A DNA stretch of 64,000 nucleotides. Origin: Plazaster borealis. Taxonomy: Eukaryota > Echinodermata > Asteroidea > Forcipulatida > Labidiasteridae. Position numbers and translations under genes: made by a program. The DNA lies in assembly GCA_021014325.1 (NCBI GenBank), contig CM037463.1, positions 22,452,026 through 22,516,025 on the forward strand. The letters run 5' to 3'. Shown here piece after piece: positions 55,186-64,000 of this stretch (its first letter is position 1; each line of letters opens with the position of its first letter). Under the pieces are notes generated by a model. The model was not told the origin of the DNA. It saw only the letters and a program-made list of their open reading frames with translations, and made no database searches.

Positions 55186-55300
55186 GTGGCCCTTTTCGAA
55201 ATCACGAAAACGCACGCTTTCGGTACCGGGGATCCATACAGGTAGACGGAGCCTGAAGCTGGTGCCCTAGCAAAAGCCGTGCTTTCGAAAAGGGCCGCTT
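55186..55300. mobile_element. Foldback with GGCCCTTTTCGAAA ends
   Basis: The ends GTGGCCCTTTTCGAAATCAC and GTGCTTTCGAAAAGGGCCGC are a near-perfect inverse. The centre is a short GC-rich stretch. Confidence 0.75.
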
Positions 55301-56171
55301 AAATAAATCCGCACAAAGATCAAAATAAAACTGAAGAACCTTGAATTTTCCACTTCGTGAATCTGGAAAGCATATGCCGGAAAATTGTAATAAAAATCGT
55401 GTTTGAAATCAGACAGAATGGACGACGCTAGCCTAAACGTAATAAAAACCCTTTCGTTTGCATTAGGGCGCACGAACTGCGACATTAATATTTGCCCGTG
55501 CATTTTTGTTAGTTGAGGGTTTTTTATAAATTGCCGTGGAACGACATCGATTTTCCACCACAACTATAGAGTAATGTTTCACAGCCACTAAACTTTCAAT
55601 AATTCAAACGGCACCTGCAACAGTCTCGCCGAACAAAAGGAAAAAATTGATTTTAATAATGCATTCAACACACTATAGCTGAAATGCCCAGGGCGAGCAC
55701 CAAAAACAACGACACTCGATAAAAATGAACGTAATAAAATTTCATTTTGAAGTAATCAATCTTTTAAACCCCCCAAAAAAACAAAAAAAAACAAAAACAA
55801 AAACAAAAAAAACACACACAAAAAACCCACCCATAATAACAAAATAATAATTATTTTCATAGAACCTTTGAAGAATTTTGTGCTGCGGCTAAGGTATGCG
55901 ATATACTGATCGTAGAAAAAATTAGCAGCTCTGCACGTTAAAACACAGTAATAACAGTGGCAATTGCAAGTTGTCAGTGTGGAGGTTTCCATGGTGTCGG
56001 CTTACTGTTTACGAGGCCAAGCTGTATCAACCTTGCGAGCTTGGACTCACAAGAATTTTCCCGCGACAATTGGCTAAAGTGGAGCCAATTTTCCAAGGGA
56101 AGACATTCCGATCGAGAAGAAGAATCTTGCATCGATGTTAATATTAAATATATATACAATAAAATTAGTAG

Positions 56172-56222
56172 GGGAGATGGCCTTAGCTTTCGATCCAAAC
56201 CTGACCTTCGTCAGAGGCATAA
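56172..56222 (-). repeat. Hammerhead-like core repeat (copy g)
   Basis: This is the inverted relative of copy b. The minus strand reads CTCTGACGAAGGTCAGGTTT and GGATCGAAAGCTAAGGCC. GGTCA/GGATC is less well paired than in copy b. Confidence 0.45.
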
Positions 56223-56936
56223 ACAAACACAAAGATAAACATATCCATTTATAGCAAAAAGAGGAGGAAAGGACTCTGGGTTGGTATCTATCAATATGGC
56301 GTCTACATGACTTTAGTTCACCTAAAAATGAAGTGGGGAAAGCAAAAATAGTAAATACGCTAGTAATTGTGTTCGAAGTAATTAATTTGGTGGCATTGGG
56401 CGATTAATTTTTAATTGTTTGTTGGAGGGTATATTCTGTCCTACCGATGAGGAGGCGGGGTCAACGCCTCAAAATCAAAATACTGCAAAGAATTTAATTT
56501 AGCTTACCTTAGATGATTTCGTACTGGTATTTTGCAGCATACAGGCATTACCATCGAAAATATAAAGAATTGGCCCACTAACCGAAAAACCACCTCATTA
56601 ATTTATCTATTTACAAATAATTTCAGTGCATCCCCACTTTATTGGTTTTTGTTTTCAAGGCAGAATTGTTTAAAAGTTTAGGGTTACTGTTTGGTTTTTG
56701 TCAACGTAATGCTGATTTATAGGCAACGTTATCAAGAAAGATTCAGGCAATGGTACGCATACGAGTATCACAAGCAAATTTAAAATTGACAATGGGAAGA
56801 GTATTAAGTGGTGTTTGAAGCTTTGCATGGTGTTGAAAGTAAGAAGTAACTATGAATAGTAGTAAATTTGCGGGTACAACCATGTATAAAATCTCTTTCG
56901 GGAGGAGTGTTGGTTCTGAAAAAGAACCGGTTTGGT

Positions 56937-56984
56937 CTCGACGTTTCGAACAGTATACTCTGCTCGTCTTCAGGAGAAGTATAT
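56937..56984 (-). repeat. Hammerhead-like core repeat (copy f, best stem II)
   Basis: The minus strand reads CTCCTGAAGACGAGCAGAGT and ATACTGTTCGAAACGTCGAG. CTGAAGA, a 6-bp stem II GAGCAG/CTGTTC (one G-U) and GAAAC follow hammerhead order, with U4 replaced by A. Confidence 0.5.
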
Positions 56985-57711
56985 GGGAAGACTATTGATT
57001 TGTGAAGAAAAAAAACCCATTAAACAAAAAATAAAGCATTATTTTTCCGCCGATATTTGAGACGACTAAGAAACTATCCTTCTAAAACTGTGATTTTTGT
57101 TAGGTCAATATTCTTTTCTGGATGGGCTCACTTCCCAGGCAATAATTAATTGCATCAATGGATTGACACTCGATATCTCTAAACACCTTCCGCTTTCTTA
57201 TTCACCCCGTAATTCAAGATTGCGACTGATTCTCCCGATGATACCGGCCGCGTTTCAGCACTGCCGCTATATAGGACCCATATATATATATATATAGCCT
57301 GTCGAGTTATATGCGCAAATCCCCACGGCTTACTATTATAGTAGTTTCCATAATGGATACAGAATTGTAATCTGTCGGGGTGTAAAATAGCGCCCTTTCT
57401 CATCATTGTTGTACTACATAGTAATTGTGGATATTCAATTATACTTGGTAATCTCATGAACTATATACCGGTGTATGCATTACGGTAATTACAGTTTTTT
57501 TTATATCTGAGATAAGGCTACGAGTGCATAATGCAAGCGGTTTCCGTTATGTAGAAAGACAACCTGTGTTATAGGTAGAGATTTCAACACACAACGAATT
57601 CATTGCAGCTATAGGCGAGCTGTAATACATTATCTTATAAATATTTCATGTTTCTGAGCCTGTGGGGAAACGGGCGAGGTTTGTATTGAGTCAATTTCAC
57701 ATTAAAGGATG

Positions 57712-58298
57712 TACCCAACATCGGTAAGATTAGAAATATAAATGTTCACAGATTTGCACATGGAATAAAGATAAGTCATGATGGAAGAAAGCTTGAAATA
57801 TTTGTGCTTGAAATGCTATACAATTTTTAGAAATGGGTAAAACAATAGTTTTAATCTCGCGAGCCCAAAACTCAATGGTTGAAAATAGTAAAAGTATACG
57901 GTCTTGCTTGCGCAATTTTCTTTTGACCCTGAATACCGATTGAGCTTAAACTTTCACAGTTTTGTGATTATTTTCATGTTCTTTCATTGTTCATCCCTTG
58001 CTTTTTCTGTGTGCTTTCTGCCTCTCTCTCTTTTTATTTCTTTCCACTTGAATGCTTCTGTATACACCGTTATACCTGTTTATGTGCGTTGTGTTATCAT
58101 AGCCTTCGAGAAAGACTCTGCTAGTTCAAGTCGTCAGGCCATTAACTATTTTTTTTGCATTTATACCATAGGTCCTTTTGGCTGGTTAGCATTTGCAACA
58201 GCTAATTACATTTTCTTATTTTCATGTAAATATGTTATTGGTTCTCATAAAGTGCGGATATTGGTCTGGTAATTAACAATGTTGGCCGCGTGCTTTAA
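57712..58298. repeat. Old TTAA element interrupted by another repeat
   Basis: It begins TTAAAGGATGTACCCAACAT and ends GCGTGCTTTAA. The middle (about 57975-58180) contains unrelated sequence with the copy c-like AGCCTTCGAGAAAGACTCTG. Confidence 0.45.
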
Positions 58299-58464
58299 AG
58301 TAACGGTTTGATATAATTCTAGTTTTCGAAAGGGAACATTCATTCCGGTCAGTTATAACAATCATATAAAACTAACATGTGTTAAATTAATTGTGAACCC
58401 GTAGATGTTTGGAAGGTATTGGTTCCTGATCATCTAATTTCCAATAAAACTAAACAGTTAAAAC

Positions 58465-58650
58465 TTTAGTCAGAAAGTTCCTGACTCCACAAAATTGCCG
58501 ACCATGTTAGTTCACAATTTCGAGGGATGTTTTGGTGGATCATTATATCTATAGGCTACTTTTAAAACATCTCTCCAACCATATTCATTTCCTAACGAAC
58601 GCTTTTTATAGCCCAAAGCACCCAATCCGAAGGCAACCTGTCCCTTTGAG
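58465..58650 (+). repeat. Right-end fragment of the GGGACACGTTGCC element
   Basis: TTTTAAAACATCTCTCCAAC through AGCCCAAAGCACCCAATCCG to GGCAACCTGTCCCTTTGAG matches 53160-53277. The left part is missing. Confidence 0.65.
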
Positions 58651-60681
58651 AAAACCGTGTTTGCAAATACTTTACTTGATACACTTTCAAACCACTTAAA
58701 CACCATGGAATGAATTGTGTAATAATTTCCATAATAAATATAGTACAATGCAGATATTCAGTGGTATTCTTGGTATGTTTTAATTTGCATTTCATATTTT
58801 GACCTCTACCATCTCAAAACAGTGCAAGTCTCGAATGCATTGAAATATCTTGGGAATCCCGAACATTGCTTTAACGTGAGTGATGGAAACAAAACCGCGC
58901 ACTTCAACGTCTAAAGACGCGCGAAACTTGGACATCGATCCAAACGCATGCTATCAGAGATGCATACAGCGAGGCACGCCGTATTCACAACACGTATACG
59001 CGATATAGCGGTGAAGGAGCACCGCGGTTGTTCTGACGGATAGCGGAGACGTCTTAACGGAATTTAATTTCTCTCGGTAAATATTTGAGAGAGGTTCCTC
59101 CATGCTTTATGTCAATCAAGTTACTGGTTCGTTATTCAAAGCAAAATGGTGACTCCACTCCGAGGGATCATTATTGGGTCGAAGATCGTGGGGTATTTTT
59201 TTTTTAAAGGGGAAACAAATGTTGGATTTGCTTTTTCGTTTTCGTGCTGGACATATTCGCTCATGTGTTTCCGTAACGAGCATGAAGGCAAAATTTGTGA
59301 AAGTGACGACATCTTTCTATGAAAGATGGCGACAGTTTCATTCTTAAAATACTTGAAGACTTTTTCGAGGCTTCAGTGGATGGTAAATTCAAGGGAAGCT
59401 GATATTAAACCGGGTTGGTTCAGCGGTTTCTTTCTCTGCCATTTTTTTTGCCTTTTAATCTCAGTCTGTGGACCCTGGTTCGGATCTCGGTTCGGATCTT
59501 GGTTCGGATCCCGGTTGGAACCGGATTTTGGATTTGGGTTTCCAGTCCCTTCCTTATTACGTTGGCTTCACACTATAGGGGTTGCCCCTACTGAACATTT
59601 CTTCATCGTCTGCTGCTTAAATACCCTTTGCGCTTGCTCTGTTTGATGTGTTATAAATAAATGAATACACTAATTAAGATTGGGGTTTTTATTTACGGAA
59701 ATCATTCTGACAGTCAACAAACCACTATGTTTATTATTTTGGCTGCGGATGAACCTCCGGGTTCATTTTGTTATTACAACAAACTACCTACCGGACTATC
59801 ATCTCAAACCATAGTTAGTGCTGTAATGCAAGCTTAATACACTTCACAAAACACAGCAGGGTTTTATCGAAGAAGCTAACAGTGTCGTAGAAAATCAATT
59901 ATCAAATGTCGGTGGAATGTATTTACATAGGCTAAAATGTAGTCCGTGACGTGCGATGTAAAACCCGGGAACAATTGTAGCCCAACTCCGTACCAAAGTT
60001 TATACAGCCCGGGCTACATTTAGGGTCAGGTGTTTGGGGCCCCATTTAATCCTTGGTATCATTTAAATGCATGAGCTATGTGTAAGTCACGCGCTACGCG
60101 TGGGTGCCGTATATAGTGGTCACAATTTTGTGTTAATTGTATCGCTTTCTTTTGTGGGCATAATATTCTTGAAGTCATTGTTATAGATTTGATATTGGAT
60201 TCATATCAATACAGCTATCAAATCACACCAAAGCATTATAGCGCTCCCATGTTCAAGCTAGACAACATGTGTTCGTAGCTGTCTGAGAAAGGCTCTAATA
60301 CAAACGACGAGGGGAGGAGACAAAAGCACACAAGCCTAGCCCGAAGATGATGAAATGAAGATGCACGGTATTATGTCTTGCAGAGTCTCAAATTGCACTC
60401 TGGCACAACTCAGTTCGCTCCCTGATTCAATCATAATGAAACTTAAACCCTATTCATTCTTCATTCGAGTCAATGTGCTTTGGGCAACTAGTTGTATTTC
60501 ATTGTTAGTTCAAAGCTTGAAATGACAGCACGGCCTCGTCTTTAATTGTATAGCGAGGGCTATAGTCTAGAGATATAACACAGCGATTATTATTATTATA
60601 AGGCAAAACCTGCACAGCATAGCTTGTGGTTTTTAAAGATGGTTTTCAACCCCCTGTTGTATCAACCTCCAATCAAAACAA

Positions 60682-60838
60682 GACAACAACAACAACAACA
60701 ACAGCAACATCAACAACAACAATAACAACACAAAAAACGAAAACAAACATATCAAAAACAAAACAAAAACAACAACAAAAAGAACAACAGCAACAGCAAC
60801 ATCAACATCAACAGCAACATCGACATCAACAGCAACAA

Positions 60839-60873
<35 letters not shown>

Positions 60874-60889
60874 GCAGCAACAAAAACAA

Positions 60890-60921
<32 letters not shown>

Positions 60922-60952
60922 GCAACAACAACAACAACAACAACAATATTAA
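60682..60952 (+). repeat. CAA/CAG trinucleotide tract
   Basis: About 270 bases of interrupted (CAA/CAG/CAT)n. It reads as poly-Gln in one plus frame, but no splice or start context supports a gene. Confidence 0.9.
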
Positions 60953-62164
60953 CGACAATAACAAGGGAAACAGCAATAGTAACAGTAACAGCAAAACCCC
61001 AAAACTCCATCCAAACCAACAACAGCAGCAACAACAACAAAACACAGTTTTGAATAATGTGGCTTTTAAGACATTGCAAAAATGGATCAATATCATTTTT
61101 AGCACATTACTGTTTCAGAAAATTCCTGACTGAGTGAAACAGTAAAAACAAAGCACAGCAAAATTACGATTGGGTGAAACATTGTCCTTCCGTGTTATGG
61201 CGCCTGTACATGACAACATCAGCCTTGATTATCCGCGAACTGATTGATGTCTTATTTATTGAAATTTGACAATACTTCAGTAAAGTCCCCATATGACACC
61301 TAGAGGCACAGTAGCCTGTTGAGATTGATACACGGTGCAAACCTCTAAAACTTATTTTTCAATTAACACACTACACAACTAACGAGTGTGAACATGTCCT
61401 TCTTTTCAAATTATGCGGTCACATCTTTTAGAAATATTATTGTTGAATAACGGTTTCACGTCAGGAATGCAATGCACGTTCGATGCGTGCTCATGGCGAG
61501 CTGACAAACCAACATTGAAAACCGAGTGTTGGTTGGAAATGTTTCTCACACATTGCAGATTCCCATATGGATAATGTTCAGGATAGTTGGCAATGGTGTG
61601 AAGCTTATTTCAAAAAGAATCACCCCCCCCCCCCAGAAAAAAATCAGATTGAAAAACCATTCATGTAGTCACGATTATATATTATTATTATTATCAATGA
61701 TGTATCAGACCAAACTGGTCCATAGCAATAATTCGTAGATTCATGATCAGTCTTTATGGAATCCCTCAGTAACAAAGGATTTGTTCGGGCCATTCAAGGG
61801 CTGTCAATAGCTACGGTACCGTCCAATCAGCGACGATTGACTGACTATTTAAAGGACTTGGTTGCCCAGAAGGAGGCGTAGAGAAAGGGCGTTGATTGTT
61901 GCGGTGTGGGGGGGGGGTTGGTGGGTGGGGAAGTGATGTTGTCCCTTTAAGAAAAATAAAAACAATTGAAAATTCTTAATTCGTTTAGAATAGAGACAAT
62001 GATCAGCGGGCCCAACATGTGTACATGGACAAAGAAGCGGCACATCACAAAAACAGTCTTAAATACAAACTTACAAATATCTTAAAACTCAAGTGGGGGC
62101 ACTTAAAATGTAGTTTGTGCCTTAAAGTAGCCCATGCCTAAATTGATAGCCACATTATAGCCAG

Positions 62165-62460
62165 TACCTTAAAGCCTGTACCTGTACCCAAGTAAAGCCT
62201 GTACCGCAACGTAGCACAGGCCTAAATATAGCCACAATAAAGCCCTTATAGCCTTTACCTGTACCCAAGTATAGCCTGTACTTAACGTAGCTCAGGCCTA
62301 AAAATACCAACAATATAGCCTGGCCTGTACCTTGCAGCCTGTACCTGTACCCGAATATAGCCTGTACCTTAACGTAGCTCAGGCCTAAATATAGCCACAA
62401 CCCTGCACCTATATGTAGCCCAGGCTACAATTAGAGACAGGTTTTGGGCTATATTTAGGT
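62165..62460. repeat. Tandem array, about 77-86 bp units
   Basis: CCTGTACCCAAGTA-type landmarks recur at 62181, 62258 and 62344, with AACGTAGCTCAGGCCTAAAT between. An 81-codon frame stays open through it on the minus strand (repeating LGLSYVK). Confidence 0.85.
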
Positions 62461-63077
62461 TCGGGCTATAACTTAGGTACATGATGGGTAATTGGGTTCA
62501 ATCTATGCAGATTATTTGGGCTACATTTATTCATGTGACTAAAATTTATTTGAAGCGGAGCCGTGATGCCTGTGGAAGTTTACAAACCTACAAAACCGCG
62601 AGAGCTTTATTGTTTTAGTTCAATGCAATTATATGCTTCTAATTATAAACTCCATGGTTTCCGTCGGAGCCGGAACTATATTATTCCCTGTGGAAGGCTC
62701 AGTTTTCATTCATGTTATGCATTCACCTCGTTTGTCTGTCCGTATAAATAATTCATTCAGTCCCATCCCTTGCCTCTCGTGTTAGAACACCACCCTTCCA
62801 TAATCCATGGATCACATGGAGATTGGTGATAAACCGTCACATGCACTCTCTTCATGTCCGTGGGAACGTGCAGATATTTCCCCTTTCCTTATAATGTCTT
62901 TACGGTAAAAGGGGAAGGTTTTTTTCTAAGCCTAGAAAATGCTGTGTTCACGACTCAGATCGGGGGTGAATTTTTAATGTTAAAATAATTTTGCCCCTTA
63001 AAAGTAACTGGAGCGTATTGGTACATCAATGTTTAATGCTGTAAAAGCTGTCATTTTTTTTTGTTTTGTTTTTTGTT

Positions 63078-63447
63078 TTAAGGTATCGTACACGTTTGGT
63101 AATGACTCAAAACAAATATTAGCATAAAAACTTACTTGGTAACAAGCAACGGAGAGCTGTTGATAGTATAACACATTGTAGGAAACGACTGCCTCTGAAG
63201 TAACGTAGGTTTTGAGAAAGAGGTAATTTCTCACTAAAAATAATAAAACTTCTTGCAAGAAGTTTTTATTCCCATCTGAAAGCACACAAATTTGTACAAG
63301 GGTGTTTTTTCTTTCATCATTTTCTTGAAACTTCGATGACCAATTGAGCCCAAATTTTCACAGGCTTGTTATTTTATGCACATGTTGGGATACACCAAGT
63401 GAGAACACTGGTCTTTAACAATTTCCAAACGTGTTCAGTGCCTTTAA
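63078..63447 (+). mobile_element. TTAA MITE, subfamily A, intact
   Basis: TTAA flanks lie at 63078-63081 and 63444-63447. The left TIR is AGGTATCGTACACGTTTGGT. The centre is ACTTCTTGCAAGAAGT. A short duplication (AAAAGTAACTGGAGCGTATT) flanks it at 62999 and 63446. Confidence 0.88.
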
Positions 63448-64000
63448 AAGTAACTGGAGCGTATTGGTACATCAATGTTTAATGTAATTTAAAAAAACAC
63501 AATTTTTTTTAAGAGCTGTGTAAGATACGCTACAGCATTCGTACAGACTTTGTATTTTTGTTTTTATACCACAAAAACAACTCAGATATCTTTTGATCAT
63601 TGTAGCCTTTAGATCAGAAAAAAGCAGCTTGGAGACGGTGGTGCAATTAAACGAAGGTCGGAGCAGATAACTATGTCCTTTCCCGGATTTCTGAGAGACA
63701 GATCGCTCGATAAGATGAGGACGAGCCGTGCTGTTGCCAACTGTAGTCGACACCCCAATTCCAACACCTCTTTCAACCCAAAGACTCTATCAAAATCCAC
63801 CTGACTGTAGTTTTTGATTGTTATTGCTTGATCGTGGTTGCTTGGTGTCGATGATACACCACGTGCATGCAGGGCGCTGTGGACATAACTGGTCGACATA
63901 ACTGGTCGACACACCCAGTCGACACAATCCCGATCGACACAGCGTTTCACACACCCTCGTTTTTTCTACCCATAGATTCTATCAACATCCATCGGCTATA

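Larger units (their letters stand above)
51443..64000. other. Upstream of the first identified exon: first intron or 5' flank
   Basis: I found no credible first exon and no other gene. The stretch holds a nested transposon complex (52.2-53.4 kb), a TTTG microsatellite near 54450-54550, GC-rich foldbacks, hammerhead-like repeats, a CAA/CAG tract, a tandem array at 62.1-62.5 kb and a MITE at 63078. 59000-60600 appears empty. A short THAP-like open frame at about 63717-63800 (+) is too short to call. Confidence 0.45.

Noticed and set aside
60633..61105. Poly-Leu/Val/Gln frames
   Set aside because: They are translations of a CAA/CAG microsatellite.
62720..62775. Possible first exon MGLNELFIRTDKR (-), phase 1
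   Set aside because: It has the right phase but a weak donor (gtgaat) and no hydrophobic leader.
63609..63950. 113-codon minus frame, and a THAP-like AVANCSRHPNSNTSF on the plus strand at about 63717
   Set aside because: The minus frame contains simple GTCGACA repeats. The plus-strand match lacks the first Cys and stops after about 25 codons, too short to claim a transposase.
1..64000. CRISPR arrays, bacterial operons, viral genes
   Set aside because: The spaced direct repeats are satellites or MITEs, and no prokaryotic or viral coding pattern is present.

Overview
The window is AT-rich, intron-dominated animal nuclear DNA. Small exons with consensus GT/AG splice sites are separated by introns of up to about 20 kb. 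The introns are packed with short non-autonomous transposons, tRNA-derived SINEs, satellites and microsatellites. The style of the repeats (many TTAA-flanked MITEs with a TIR of the type GGCACTGTACACGTTTGGT, and a tRNA-Leu SINE) suggests a marine invertebrate deuterostome, probably an echinoderm such as a sea star. That assignment is inference from repeat style, not from a marker gene.

One protein-coding gene can be assembled, on the minus strand. Eleven exons (51365-51442, 31654-31697, 12907-12991, 10559-10729, 9658-9821, 8756-8890, 8095-8224, 6740-6829, 5619-5981, 5116-5232, 3687-3763) join in frame at every junction into 483 codons ending in TAA, followed by a possible poly(A) signal at 3581-3586. 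The first exon (start codon, presumably a signal peptide) was not found and probably lies beyond 64000. The protein is very acidic (Glu/Asp-rich), has a short four-cysteine segment near its N-terminus and a central predicted helical region. I do not recognise the family. Two introns of about 19-20 kb take up most of the window. A phase-compatible alternative terminal exon may sit at 11406-11545.

Layout: 1-3580, sequence downstream of the gene with two foldback elements; 3687-12991, the compact 3' half of the gene, with MITEs and SINEs in its introns; 12992-31653, an 18.7-kb intron with MITEs, a CRE-bearing foldback and several tandem repeats; 31698-51364, a 19.7-kb intron with a 165-bp satellite (39.5-41.0 kb), a SINE nested in a MITE, a pair of side-by-side foldbacks carrying CTCF-like motifs, and a MITE cluster at 43.6-48.7 kb; 51443-64000, probably the first intron or the 5' flank, with a nested transposon complex (52.2-53.4 kb), hammerhead-like repeats, a CAA/CAG tract and another tandem array.

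The most distinctive non-genic signals are: (i) a TTAA-inserting MITE group that shares TIRs but exchanges its central palindrome; (ii) MITEs whose TIRs hold paired inverted CTCF-like motifs; (iii) dispersed hammerhead-ribozyme-like cores whose stem II varies in sequence while staying largely paired; (iv) SINE-in-MITE and MITE-in-repeat nesting that allows relative dating.
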